A DNA stretch of 64,000 nt from Latrodectus hesperus (taxonomy: Eukaryota; Arthropoda; Arachnida; Araneae; Theridiidae). The stretch is from the NCBI GenBank assembly GCA_037975125.1, contig JAJQOW010000014.1, positions 1,116,001 to 1,180,000 on the forward strand, given 5' to 3'. Positions 14,059-27,620 of the stretch are shown here, piece after piece. The notes below the pieces were generated by a model. That model saw only the letters and a program-made list of their open reading frames with translations. It was not told the DNA's origin and did no database searches. The translations under genes were made by a program, and so were the position numbers. Within the stretch, counting starts at the first letter, position 1. Each line of letters begins with the position of its first letter.

Positions 14059-17000
14059 TCATTTTATCACACTTTTCAGAGCCTGCACGTAGCAATGAAT
14101 AATTGCACCAAAATCCGTAACAAATAATCCTACTTTTATCCATTTATTCAGATTATTTATATGAAATAGGTGAACTGTCGTGGCAGATCTTCATAATAGG
14201 GCAATTGCTAAATGTATAACTTCTCTTTCAGTTCTGGAAGTGAATAAATTAAGACTCTCTGTTATAATTATTTCGTTATAATACTGCAGCTAGTATCTGA
14301 ATATTAAAGCACTAAGACATTTTTAGATGCATATTTTACATTAAGATTACGCGCTGTCACAGAACACGTAGTCAAAAAATAGTTTAGTTTTTATCTTTCG
14401 CCTTATGCGCCACTCTAGAAATGAGATTCATCATTTTGGGGAGTGATTGCTGACTTTTTATCTTTGTTTCTCGGACTGTTTTACGATCTCTGAATTCGGT
14501 TTTTCTATTCCAAAACAAAAAAAAAATGTTATGGGTTTTAGTCAGACATTTCCTACATCGAAATTTTTCTTGGCATTCTATGCTCAAGGGAGCCCTAACT
14601 AAGAATTTAAAGCAAAGATTTTCTTTTTAATTTAGCTATTCTCTCATAGAGCTACCTAGTGGCAATTTAAAGAATCATGTTTCTTAAAATAAAACACACA
14701 TTTCTTTCTCTTTTATGATAGTCGTTAAGGTAGGAGTGAATTCCTTGTTTTGCCCATTTCTTTTAGCGAATGTTTCGTTTGTTGAGCTAAAATAATTCGG
14801 AAAATCTATTTTTGCTTGCGTTAGTTATAATGCCGATTCTCTGGATTATAATTCTACTTTATATACTTTATTAATCCGGTGTTGATTATATAAATTTCAA
14901 AATGTTCCTAAATCTGAATTTTACATGGATTTTAAATTGAAGAGTTTAATCATGTAACCATTAATTACTAGATCCTCTTGTCCAAATCTTTCAGATATCA
15001 GTTTTTTGCACTTTTCATAGTTAGAATTTGTTAAATAAAATACTTTCATTGAATTTAATGCCAGACTATCTGACGAATTTTTTAAGCAATGAAAGTTATC
15101 AACGCTTGTGATAATTCGGTATTTTTATGTACTACATCTTCGAATTATTGCCAAAATTGAAGCCAAAAACTGGGATTTCCAAAATATTTGGAAGAAGTTG
15201 ATTTCCGAAACGAAATATGTTTTTTTACGTTCAATCACATGATTACACTACTCAATGAATTTTACATTAAAGTTTCATTACTAGAAACTGAAAGATATTC
15301 TCCATAAATCTTATAAAATTTTTATTAATTTTACTTTCAAAATTTTTGTAAGTAAAATTGTGTTCAAAATTAGAAGAAAATTTACAATTCAAAATTTATT
15401 TCCAATATACATCAACTGGAATTATTTTTTTCTATTTATTCAACAGAAATGAATGCCTATATCTCTTAAGTTTTAAAAGCTATTTATTTATTAATGAATT
15501 GATTATTTGCACAGTTTTCAACTCTTCAATTTTACTTTTTCCATCTAAGTTCTCATAATGAAAAAGACTTCTTAAGTTTAGTTGTTAGTGACAGAGAAAA
15601 AAATAATACAAGAGAACAATTTATCGTAGTTTTCCTCATTTTCAAATATATTTGTGACCAATATGGTTATTTAATTTTTCTACTTTCAAAAAATATTTAA
15701 GTTATTAATTCAAATTCAAACTGAAAGTCTCACTTACAGAATCATCAATACCCCGCTTTGGAAGTCAAAATGAACCTGGAATTTCTTTTTCGGGAAATAA
15801 TTCAATGGAAAAGCCAATAAATCTCCATGTTTGTCAGTTTTAACACAAAATCTTTATGAATACATACAAAGCCACTTGAAGAACTAAGCTACGGACACAA
15901 AACAAAACATTCACTGCAAATTATTTAATTAAAATTATATTGCCATTTACATTCTCACACATTTAGGAGATAGATTTTTCAAGCAGAAACATCAGAAATT
16001 AATTAAAAAATAACAACAAACCAGACAAAAAAATAGAAATGAATTAAGAATAATTTTTATAGGAAATAAATTAATATTGCAAGTAATCGTTAAATCTAGA
16101 AATCAAATTTTTGAATCTAAACCCCAAAGAGTGTAATTGAAATATGTTGGATTCATAAAAAAAATGTATAAACAGATTTAGTTTCCACATATCTATTGTT
16201 AATTTCTTATAATGACGACAAAAATTTTAAAATATTTAAATCTACTGTATGAACAAATGTCTGAATTTTTAATGTAATGAATAAAATAAAAGAATGATGA
16301 GGCCATATACTAAAACAGGCAATAGTAGACAACTTTGGGTACCATCAATTTTTAAAGTATCAGGCTAAATATGTGGTGACATTTCAACATCTCACTCAAA
16401 AAGTCAAACTTACCCGTAATGAATATTAAAAGTATTATGTAGAACCAACACATGGATAAATCTTGCTTATATAGAGAAAATAGTAAATATGGTTACATGT
16501 TAAAAGAGATAAGTGGATTCGGTGATGACTAGGAGATGGAGATTATATATAAATGGCCAGATACATTTAGATCATGATAAGCTTTTCATAAATATTTACT
16601 TTTATATTTATTTTATTACTATGTTGGGAACCTCTTGATTCACCCATTTGATTTTATGGAATTTTGTTACATTTATGACATTGACTAATATTGCCAAATG
16701 CATGCGTAAAACCAGCTATTTTTTATACAATATTAAAATACCATTAAGTACTAACAATATAAAATAAAATTTAGAGCTTTGAGAAAAACTTCGCTAATTT
16801 TAAGTGAAAATTAAAAAAAATTCAAACATTCTTTGTAATGAAAATCATTTAATCAAACGAAGCTGCAAGATGTTTTCTCAAATAACTTGAAACCAATAAA
16901 ACAAAGAGAAAATACCTTTTAATGACGGTGAAACTACTATTTTTTGTAATATAGAAGTATCTCTCTCTCACACACACACGAAGAGAAAATGAAAATTGTT

Positions 17001-17515
17001 TATGAGGGTTGTAAAACAATAAACACAAAAAACACATTTTTCTCAAACTTTTTTTTTAAAAATTGTAAGGCTGTTATTAAATTTAAAACTCTTAATATTG
17101 CCAAATGCATACTGAACTTAAATAGTACGCTTTACTAAATTTTAATCATGATAGATATTTCCGTTAAACTTTCGTAAAAAATATTTTTGATACGCTTTTG
17201 TTATGCATCGAATCATAGTGGTCCAATAGTCCTGACTTTCTATAAAAAAAGAACCTGTTCTATTTGGATATTGCCTGCTATTTCACGAATCTTGTTATCA
17301 AAAGAGACATCATTAATTAACAATAGACAAACACAATGTGCTCTAACATTCAATTTTTCTAAACATGCTATGCTATCGGAAAATCGAAACTTATTTTAAA
17401 TTGATCATATTCATATGACTTCTAAATTTTATTTTCAGAAATTCGTAAAAATATTGCTTGATCGATAGAGATATATACAACCTGAGGCCACCCTTTGCTC
17501 TGCCATACGCATGCA
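14059..17515. other. AT-rich sequence, no recognised feature
   Basis: No gene or element recognised. A minus-strand ORF at 14384-14587 contains a CRKC pair but no family resemblance. Other ORFs are AT-driven. A short CA/TC run lies near 16960. Confidence 0.5.
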
Positions 17516-17790
17516 GTGTACATGCTGTAGAATTGCTGGGTTGAACATGCTGTAGAATTGCTGGGTTGTACATGCTATAGAATTACTGGGTTGTACATCC
17601 TGTAGAATTGCTGGATTTTACATGCTGTAGAATTGCTGGGTTGTACATGCTGTAGAATTGCTGGGTTGTACATGCTGTAGAATTGCTGGGTTGTACATGC
17701 TGTAAAATTGCTGGGTTGTACATGCTGTAGAATTGCTGGGTTGTACATGCTGTAGAATTGGTGGGTTGTTAATGGTGAAGAATTTCTACT
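17516..17790. repeat. 25-bp minisatellite, about 10-11 copies
   Basis: Copies start every 25 bp from 17521 to 17746; the core is catgctgtagaattgctgg followed by gttgta. Ten copies are clear, with one to three differences each, and an eleventh at 17771 is degenerate. The period is not a multiple of three, so the repeated minus-strand peptides cycle through three frames and are not evidence of coding. There are no unique spacers, so it is not CRISPR-like. Confidence 0.97.
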
Positions 17791-19129
17791 CAGAGCGAAT
17801 AAATTGATCATCGTAAATCGTTATTAGCTGTTTGATGTCATTGCGTATTGCCTTTTGGAACAGCTTTATATTAATATTGACTGTATTCCGAAGTCAGAAG
17901 AGTAGAAATCAAAACTCCTCAGTGGCTATAGTAAAAGACGTAAATGCAGAAGACAAAAGCGAACACTTATTACCGTTGTGTATTTGATATGTAACCAGTT
18001 GCACTTAAATGTGTATTACAACCATGACATTGTAAGCTTCATCTTCAAAGTGTTTGAAACTTTCTCACTTTAGCTAACCATAATTTATTTTTCAATTGAT
18101 TGGATTTAATTAAGAATGAATTAAGTCGCAGTGTCATCATAATATTTTTAATTTTGTAAGATATTATAGCAAATTAAAATGTAAATATTTATCTACAGTT
18201 CAATTCTGTGATTAAGTTTATTAAAATACATAAAAAAGGAAATCAGGAGAATAATGCAAAAATTTAGATTTGTGATCTTAATAAAACGTAAATTAAGCAC
18301 TTAATTTCTCCCCAGTCTATTAACTTTGAAAAAATGTGTAATGATAAATGAGATGCTTCTGTATAAAAATGTATTTAAAAAAGTTGGTGATTTTTAAAAA
18401 CTACGAATATGAGGTCATCAAAAAGATTTTTAATATTAAAATATTAAATTTATTTTCTGATAAAACCTAAAATCAAATTTTTATGTCATGCAACCTAGAA
18501 CTTTCTTTAAATTTTTATGTGTTCATTGATAAACACTGGATGCGAAAAGAATGTATAGGTTAAAAAATTTCCAATTTATATATAATTTTTTTATAATAAC
18601 CACAAATTTACCTCTCTCTATAAGAAATATTACAAAAGTTACACTCAATATTTGTTATAGCAAGTAAAAAACTATTTCTAATGACCTGTTTTCATTTCTA
18701 GAAATACTATTTCCTTAATGTATGGACAAAATCTGACATTTACTTGTGTAATTACCTATTTATAATTCCAATTTTATGCTTATTCTTGTTTGACAGGCAA
18801 TAATGCAATTTCAAATATTCTCACGAATTGTGAAAAAATTTGAGAAAAAAACATTTGAATGAAATGAAATAATATTATTTGTTTCTATTGTTGATTATTT
18901 TCTAAACTATGATACGAAGAATGTTAATAGGAATTACACTAATAACTAGAGAATTAATAAAATCTGAACATTTTCATTTGCTCACTACTATTCTTCAGAT
19001 ACATATATTAGAGTTCAAAAAATGAAAACTTCTGAAAAACAAGGGAGTTATTATGAAAGAATAACTTCTCTTTGCAAACTCTGTATTGTAAGATTATAAA
19101 GACTGAACAGTTATCTGGATTATACCTAG
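17791..19129. other. AT-rich sequence, no recognised feature
   Basis: No ORF, repeat or RNA motif stands out in this stretch. Confidence 0.5.
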
Positions 19130-19915
19130 AAAGTTCCAAGGAGTAGTTTTCAGTAAAAATTCCACTTCCAGTCAGTCTATGATCATTTTTGCTTCCATCA
19201 GGATCACCTTTTATGGCATTTTTAGAGATGTTGCCGATGACCTCAAGAGCCTGCTGTTTAGGATAATCAGGTCTTGTAGGTTTTTGCTGGTTCCTAAATC
19301 AGTATGGAAGAAGATTTTAGACAAGTCCCGACAGAACAGATAAGTGGGATAAGGGAGGAATGCTCACTTGAGTTAAAAATGATTCTTCTTATTTTCCACT
19401 AAGATAAACGAGTTGTGCTTTTTGAGACGCAGATTTGTTCTATTTATAAGTATGATTTTTGTTGTTTATAACTTTTCAACTTGTTAAAGTGTTCCACAAA
19501 GTGTGAGTTTGTAACGAGACTCAGAGGTAGAAGATCTGATTCATATAATAGTATTTCATTTGGGGAACTGTTTCTCAAGTCTGTAATTATACGAGTGATG
19601 CTCAAATGAACTCATTTAAATTTTGTAAGGCTGGTAGAGGGAGCATAAAAATAAAATGGGAGTCCATATTCAAAGATAGGTCTTATTAAGGCCTGGTACG
19701 CTTTCCGGAGAGTTTTGGCTTCTGCTCCCCAGTCTTTGCCTGAGATAGATTTCAATATATTGTTTCTTTTGCGGTTCTTATGCACTAGGTGTTGTATATG
19801 CTTGTTAATTATTATATCTGGGTCTAGAATAAAGCCTAAGTACTTTGGAAGACTTATGCTTATTGTGCTTTGTTTTATTCCTTCAAAGCAATCTCTTGAT
19901 AAAAAGATATACATT
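19130..19915 (-). pseudogene. Jockey-like non-LTR retrotransposon relic (RT thumb to RNase H)
   Basis: Minus-strand ORF 19612-19914 encodes the post-palm part of a Jockey-type reverse transcriptase. LPKYLGFILDPDI is followed by a KRNNILKSISGKDWGA stretch, then YQALIRPIFEYGLPFY. Downstream, with frameshifts and stops, come remnants matching the RAARIITGLR-type connection region. Near 19160-19250 a DGSKNDHRLTGSGIF block corresponds to the first catalytic region of RNase H. The endonuclease, fingers and palm are absent, so the copy is truncated at its 5' side (near 19915), as is usual for these elements. A related copy lies at 47690-49621 on the plus strand. Confidence 0.8.
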
Positions 19916-20674
<759 letters not shown>

Positions 20675-21582
20675 GAGAATTGATAAAATAAACATGAAAA
20701 TTCCCTTGTTTGCGTGCATTGTAACAATATTGCTTTGATATATGTGCTTAGAGTCTAAATTAAATTTCCAAATCCTGAAATCTGCATTAAATTAATGTAT
20801 AAATCTCGAATCTTGTCATTATTAAAATCGATTCATATTACTGAAACATATTTTGGTCCGTCCTTCTTCCACTTTTGTAAGCTATTTTAAGTTAAAGATT
20901 TATATTTGTAAATTCTGTTTAATACAATTAATAAGTGTCTATTTAAATGAGAAAATGTTTTAATACTAAGTTTCAATAAACTAAGGTGTACTGTTTTGGT
21001 GGAATAAATTCGTTTGTGAATAATGAGTCACGTTTTCCGACTGAATTTAGTTATTTCAAACAATTGTAAATAATTAACATTCCTTATCTTTATAATGAAA
21101 CATATTAATTAATCAACTATTCTTATTTAAACATATTTTTTTATACATTTTATAAAAAATTAAATTTTTTTAATGAATTCTAAACATGTATATATTTATT
21201 TAGGTAAACTTTTTTTATAACACTGTTAGCTTTTCTTTTTTCTGTTCATTAGATAAATGATAAAAAATGTAATTAGTTTCATTTGTATACACTTTTCTTT
21301 TTAAACGAATACGAGAATATAAGATATATAAACATTAAAATAATACAAAATGTTTCAGCTGAATCATTAGATATTACTGCTGTTTTTTGGCTAATCGCTA
21401 GAAAATCAACAGTATTTAAAATAATATTTTATACAAGGGCAATTGTATTTTACTGTAATTATTCTGTTTTCAAATTTTTAAGTTAAATATTCGTTAAAAT
21501 AATAAAATTTTAAAAATTTATATTAACCTTCATTTGTAATACTGGGTAACGTGGTATTACTTAATAGACTATATTCTTTTTG
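20675..21582. other. AT-rich sequence, no recognised feature
   Basis: No convincing coding sequence. The plus-strand ORF 21283-21486 lacks any recognised motif. Confidence 0.5.
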
Positions 21583-21890
21583 GCTGACCGATGGCCCAGT
21601 GGTTAGCATTCAATACTTCTAGGTTGAATTCCAGTTTAGGCATGGATGTTTTTTCTCTTTGAGATTTTCTGTGATTTCTTCTGAGATGCCACAATATAAA
21701 TGGATTTGTGGTGGTATAGTGTGTGGATGATGCTTCTCGCCTTCTCAACTTGGTTCACAAGTGCTCATCGGGTAACGTTAAATGAGTAGCAATTTCAGGC
21801 CTTTTTTGTGGCGAAGGATTAGTCAATCATTGCCCACAGCAATTGTTTTTAAAAAGGCAACAAATTGAATCGCCCATGAAATTATTTTCT
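21583..21890 (+). mobile_element. tRNA-derived SINE candidate (plus strand)
   Basis: The segment starts with a tRNA-like head: A-box-like gatggcccagtggttagc and B-box-like ggttgaattcc about 45 bp later, followed by gtttaggcatggatgt. The same trailing motif follows the tRNA-like head at 23440-23575 on the opposite strand, so both belong to one family. The body runs to about 21890 and is less AT-rich than its flanks. No target-site duplication was found, and the head has lost several tRNA stem pairs, so the copy is old. Confidence 0.6.
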
Positions 21891-23439
21891 CAGAACAGTG
21901 CGCACAATAGCAAATATTCCCTGAAAGATTCCCTATAAGATATATAAAAAGTATTTTACTTATTGTCTGACATAAAATTATTATAGGTTTATATAACTTT
22001 TAGTTTAACTTCTGGATATTTTACAAACTCTTATGTGTATGCTGATTATAATTGCAAATTTATGTGAGGAAATATTAGGAATAATTCTTGAAAATCTATT
22101 TTAAATATTAATAATGATCTTAGTTTTTAATATATGTAGTTTACCTTGAAATCGCTTTTTATTTCTTTGCTTCATCAGAATCTCATTTTATATTTGGAAA
22201 TATAATAATTATATGCAAAAGTGAATTTGAGACAAAAATATAAATTCGGTTAAAAAAGAAATTAAACAGTTCTTTTTTAGGCACGCACTCACGCAGACAC
22301 ACATGTACACACACACGCACGCGCACACACACATATATATAACTAGAAAATTAAATAAAAATATTGTATAATATGTGCGTTACTTGATTCAAAATGTACT
22401 ACTATTATTTAGGTTTTCGATGACGTTACCGAAAGAATTTCTATAGTTTCTAGATTTAGATCTTCAAATTTTTTTTGTAAAGTAATCAATTCAATGATAT
22501 ATGTGCCGTGTAGAAAAGGCTAAAAAATTCATTTTGTTGATTTGGATTGGATTTCAGAGCTAATGATTATTTTTAGCACTTATAGCAGAGTGCTAAGAGA
22601 ATAATAAGTGCTAAAAGAGAGCACACTTATTACTTTTTCTTGTTTATTATAAAATTTTAGCTTTTTCTACAGTTAATCCTAGAAATGTTGTTCTCGTTTC
22701 GATATAAAATTTTGCGTTCATTTAAATTATGTTATCGATAAAAATACTGTACTATTGAGCTTCATTTTTTTATTTTTTGTTTTTGCAAAAATTTATTTTA
22801 GGAATGCCATAAAAAATAAGACGGTTGCTATTTTTCTAAAGTTTTAACATGAGCTTTGTTAATTTTTTTTAGTTCCGACATGGTTAACGATTGTATTTTG
22901 ACTCTATTTAATAAATTTGATATTAAGTTTTCTGTTCTTTTCTAGTAATTTACAGTATTTATTACATCAAATATTGTTATATCTTTTTTCATACATTACA
23001 AAAGCTTGTTATCACATTTTCCCTCCTGTATACATTTCTAATGGAGGATAAAAAAAACGTGTTTCTATATATTAGTAACTTAATTGCTTAAGTTAATTTT
23101 TTGGTAACTAAATTATTTGTTATAATGGTATGATTAACATTTCGGAGGAAGATATTTTTAACTCTTAGTTTATTCTAAACATCATGGTTTCAAATTTTAT
23201 CGTTATTATTTAATTTATACTTATTTTTAGCCAAAACTATAATGGAGTTAACGATTCTAATGAATGTAAGTCCATAAAAAATTATTGTCCATTGGTATGC
23301 ATACATTTGTTTCTCATTTTTAAAACATGAACCATTTCATAGTTGAAGTATATTGTTAATTAAATCAGGAACAGTCACAGGAAATTGAAAAAACATTTTT
23401 TTACATATCATATAAATTTCAGAATATGAATGTGGAGTG
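21891..23439. other. AT-rich sequence with a CA-rich patch
   Basis: An imperfect CA/CGCA-rich simple repeat lies at about 22283-22341. Otherwise nothing is recognised. Confidence 0.55.
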
Positions 23440-23575
23440 AATGGAATATATAAGGAAAGGACAAAGACAGGATAGATAGAGAGAGCAAGTACATCCATGC
23501 CCAAACCGGGATTCAAAGCCAGAACCTCCCTATCCGCAGTCAGACACGCTGACCACTAGACAAGTTGGGCGGCTA
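23440..23575 (-). mobile_element. tRNA-derived SINE fragment (minus strand)
   Basis: On the minus strand a tRNA-like head reads ttgtctagtggtcagcgtg (A box), then ggctttgaatcccgg (B box), followed by tttgggcatggatgtac and a short pyrimidine-rich ctctctctatc stretch. It shares the ggcatggatgt junction with the plus-strand copy at 21583 and is better preserved in the tRNA part, but is shorter. It recalls tRNA-Glu or tRNA-Asp in the tctagtggt motif. No flanking duplication was identified. Confidence 0.65.
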
Positions 23576-24181
23576 ACGCACTTATAACGAGTTCAAAAAG
23601 ATGATAATATTTGCTAGTTAAACCGAGTATTCGTAAAAAATAAGTTAGTGAAAAAATTTTAAAAATTCATAGACATATTTACTATTATGTATAGTTATCT
23701 CATTTCATTTTTATTTTTTTACAATAAAAATTTAAAATTAAAAATAATTTTGTTTTTCAATTACAAAGAAGTTTTGAGAATGACATCAGTATCAAAATAT
23801 GAAATTTCAAAATCTTAACTTAATTCTAATTTTTAAGTCAATTATATATTTGTTTTTAAGTATGATTTGCTTTATTTGAGAATAGTCCAATACAGCTTTA
23901 CGAAAGAAATTATTAAGTCATATTACCTTAAAGCTTATGACTCATCACTAGAGCTTTCAGTTACTTCAAAATGCTTATGACATTTTTCCGAAGAAAGATA
24001 AATTAGTGCTGAAGAGGTTAAATTGATAAAATATTTTGAGTCACATAAATATTGCTTGCTATAATCGGAGATTTCTCATTTATAGTTAAGTTATATTCCT
24101 ACAGATTTAACATTGCAAGAATCAAGTCTTTCAAATTAGAAAATTAGTTCACTCCTGGCGTGTTATAAGCAAAATGTTCCA
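23576..24181. other. AT-rich sequence, no recognised feature
   Basis: No features seen between the SINE and the Tc1 copy. Confidence 0.5.
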
Positions 24182-25090
24182 CACTGCTGTCCACTCAAAT
24201 CGCAACACCAAGAATGACTTGAGATATCACAACAAAATTAATTTTGTTGATAACATGTTGACCAATTATCAAATGATCATAGATTTCTGTGAAGTGTGGT
24301 TCCTGCTAAAATAAGTATCCAGAATAGTCGCAATTGTTGGAGATCACCACTGCCACACACCTCGGAATTGATTCAAAGAGACTTTGGATGTTTTCTTGGG
24401 GTACAACAGACCAAGCAGTTTCCACACTTTCTTTTTGTGGAAGTTGGGGATATAATGTGGGTCAATCGTTGAGCAACCATGGACCACATGTTTTCTATCG
24501 GTAAAAGATTCAGAGAGCGAACCTCCAGGGAAGCAATTCATTCCGGCGATTGACGAAGATCTATTTCACAAAGCATGCCATATGTGGTCACGCATTATCT
24601 TGTTGAAATATGACTATGGACAAGCCCTGGAGGTAAGGAAGGACAACTGGCTCCAACAATGATCACCAATTCTGCCCCATACCATAATAGCTGGTGCAGG
24701 ACCAGTGTGGCCATCCATAACGCAGCTGTTCAGCATCCTCTCTCCATGGTGTCTCCAGACTCGAATGCAACCATTGTGGTGTTGTAGACAGAAGCATGGC
24801 TCATCAGTAAAGACAATTTCATTCCATTCTGACATCAACCTCCTTCTTTCATTGCATCATTGGTGGCGGAGACGTCTGTGGTTCTGTGTCAAGGGTAGAC
24901 CACTCTGCTGTAAGCGGTATCAAATGGTACGCACAGACACTGGATGATGCGTTACAGACTGAACGTGCGGTGCAATAGTTCGTGATGAGGCTGAGTGGTC
25001 GGTCACTGCCATGCGCACAATTTGCCTGTCATCACGTAGTGTACTGAGGTGGATGCGATTGAACACGTCGTTCTATCGTAACCTACTGCA
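24182..25090 (-). pseudogene. Tc1-like transposase relic, copy C (most complete)
   Basis: Minus-strand copy of the family at 1676 and 2645, and the best preserved. From the right, a stretch HLSTLRDDRQIVRMAVTDHS followed by ASSRTIAPHVQ is typical of the helix-turn-helix/linker region of Tc1 transposases. After two stops comes MSEWNEIVFTDEPCFCLQ (first Asp and Glu of the TDE block), then IRVWRHHGERML and GPAPAIMVWGRIG (minus-strand ORF 24614-24838). The QQDNA and IEN regions follow in shifted frames toward 24500. The 3' terminal block near 24190-24290 aligns with copies A and B. The untranslated 5' part may extend right to about 25440, but no terminal inverted repeat pair was confirmed. Confidence 0.85.
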
Positions 25091-25745
25091 TCCAACGATA
25101 ACATATCTTCATTATATAGTTGTTTGGTTTCGTCCAACACAAATACTGATTTCCCTGAAAGATAATTCACAATCTGGGTAGGCCACTATCCTTCGTCTGT
25201 TGAGCCTGGAAACTTATCAAAAAAGGATATCCTTTTTCCATGAGACATAATTGATCATTTTTTTAAATCCACAAGAAAAACACAATTGCCGAACTTGAAA
25301 TCGTCGAAATCTCACAGCCTTAAATAGCGCTTTGAAGTGGCACCACAGGCGCACGTGACTTGAGTCTGCTCTGAAATTCTAATCATTTGCATATCTCACC
25401 ACCACCAATGCATATTTTAAATTTCAAAGACCCACCGAGTACATGCGATATACGTGCTCGTAAAATCTGTGGAATCGAAAGTCCTGTGGTCGGTTGTTGA
25501 GCAGTTAACATGGGTGTAATGGTCTGGAGAAATTTACTCCCCCTTCAGATCAATGCCTAAATTGAGGGAGTAGATCCTCTGGTGCTGCCATCTATCGGAG
25601 GATTTGAAGAGCAAAAGTCGTACTTTCACCTTAATGGTGCTCTGATTAAAACGAAAGACGCTCCCAATTGACTAAATTCACGTAGCCAAGGCATAGCGAG
25701 CTTGGCTTGTCCAAGTGTCATTAGTAACAACAACAACAGTAGTAG
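25091..25745 (+). repeat. GC-richer segment ending in (CAA)n, possible retroposon 3' end
   Basis: The stretch from about 25440 to 25745 is much less AT-rich than the window average. It ends ccaagtgtcattagtaacaa followed by further CAA triplets. The Jockey-like relic at 47690-49621 also ends in a CAA tail, so this may be the 3' untranslated end of another non-LTR element on the plus strand. No coding domain was recognised. The part 25091-25440 may be the 5' flank of the neighbouring Tc1 copy. Confidence 0.4.
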
Positions 25746-26320
25746 TATTGAGGTGTCTCCTATCGTCAATGACTTCGCCGCTCTCTGGTGTCGATGATTC
25801 TCTTTTCTCATCCACTTCCCGTCCTCTACTCGGCATCTTCGCTTTGCATTTCCATCCGCTGATATCTCCACATCTCACTTGGCTTACTGCTCAGCATTTA
25901 GCTTGGATGGCTCATTCCTCATCAGCTTTCTCTCTGCTATCTCTCCTCAGACTTTATCGTCTCTTCTTATCCTCATTCATTTGTCGGACATCTGCAGCTC
26001 CATTCAGGAAAGTCGAGGCAGGGCTCCTACTGTACAGGGCAGTTATACTCCGTTTACCTCTACAATCTTTTTAGCTTCTCATTATGCTCAATTGCTCCTA
26101 TCTGCAATCCTGGACTCCTTTTCTCTGTGCGAGGGATTTCTGTGGGGGATTCTGTGTGTGTCATCTCCCTTTTTAGATGCAGTTTTTAACTCTTCATAAT
26201 TCTCGTTTTAGCTCCTCCTCTTTACACCATTTTCCCCCCCAAAGTTCTGTAGTTCCTCCTATACTCCTATGGGATAGGTCAGAAATCTCTCCCCCTCAAC
26301 CCCGACTGGTCAGATTTACA
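25746..26320. other. GC-richer, pyrimidine-biased segment, unidentified
   Basis: About 570 bp with near-balanced composition and strong C/T strand bias on the plus strand. Long overlapping plus-strand ORFs (25715-26074, 26199 end) and minus-strand ORFs exist, but their products are Ser/Leu-rich or Arg/Glu-rich reflections of the bias and match no family I know. It is probably part of an interspersed repeat. Confidence 0.4.
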
Positions 26321-27488
26321 TATAAAACATATCATAAAACATAAACTTTCCTTGCAGTTTTCTCAAGAACACCCATCCATTCCAAATGGAAGAATTTATT
26401 CTTTTATTGCACTTGTCTCATTGTGCCAATTTTTATTACATTTTTTCCTTCATATCATAACAGCTTAGTTTGAAAGGATAAGAGGAAACTCTTAAATTTA
26501 AAGTGCAATAAAAATATACACATCTATTTTCTCAGGGATTGGTTATGTCGTTTACACTACGACAATATGTTTGTAAGAGAAGTAGAAGTGTTTAACAATA
26601 TAATTTTTTAAACTGTGGTTTTTTGTTTTATATTTGGAGAAGACAAATGTTTTCGATCTTTCTGTGCTTTAGTGATTCTATCGTGTCGTAATTCATATAT
26701 GTAATAGTAATGTCTGGAAGATTAAAATTATTTATTTATGATGACACATATTATGAATTTTTGGAACTATAAAAACTAAAATGATCTATTATGATTTTGA
26801 AGCTCACACACACGCACATTCGCTAAGACTGGGAAAAGAGGACCAAAAATTCACGAGTCTCTACCTATTTGTATATTTTCTACTGCACTTAATTTGTAGT
26901 TACTAATAAGATATCAGTGGTATGATGATATTTTTTGCTTTCCTATTTGTCGTAATCGCTTACGTAATCGAAAACAATTACAAATAGTTAATAAATTTTG
27001 AGTTAGAATGATATTAATTTTTGACTTTGTGTTAATATGTTGTCACTAATGATAAAATGAATGTTGAAGAAGACAGTATAGTACCTGGTTACATATATGA
27101 ACTAACAATTTACTTATTTCTTTCCATGAAAATAGAAAAACTCTGTCATTAAACTTAAATTTTTCTGAATAATTTTAATTGTATCATATACACAAAATCT
27201 TTTAACGAAAAACTTAATTACAGAGGAAAAAAAGATTTAAATGTTCTTAAAAATAACATTTAGATATTAAGTTATCTTAGTCCCATATATATAATTACCA
27301 ACGAAGAGCACAACATATAACTTTTTTCATAGACGTATAAAGAGTATTCAGCACCAATATAAAAAATGTATTTGTATTTTGCATTTGATAATTTCAAAAT
27401 GGTCAATGGTCAGGTCAACAAAAGCCTAACCTATGATGTTATATCAGTACGTGAAATCAAATGTAAATGATGATAAGTAGATAAACTT
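26321..27488. other. AT-rich sequence, no recognised feature
   Basis: No gene, RNA or repeat was identified. Confidence 0.5.

Positions 27489-27620
<132 letters not shown>

Noticed and set aside
17516..17790. CRISPR-like array
   Set aside because: The repeats are contiguous with no spacers and the genome is eukaryotic; it is a minisatellite.
25626..26199. Overlapping plus and minus ORFs of 60-119 codons as genes
   Set aside because: They mirror each other's compositional bias, are Ser/Leu- or Arg/Glu-rich, and match no family.
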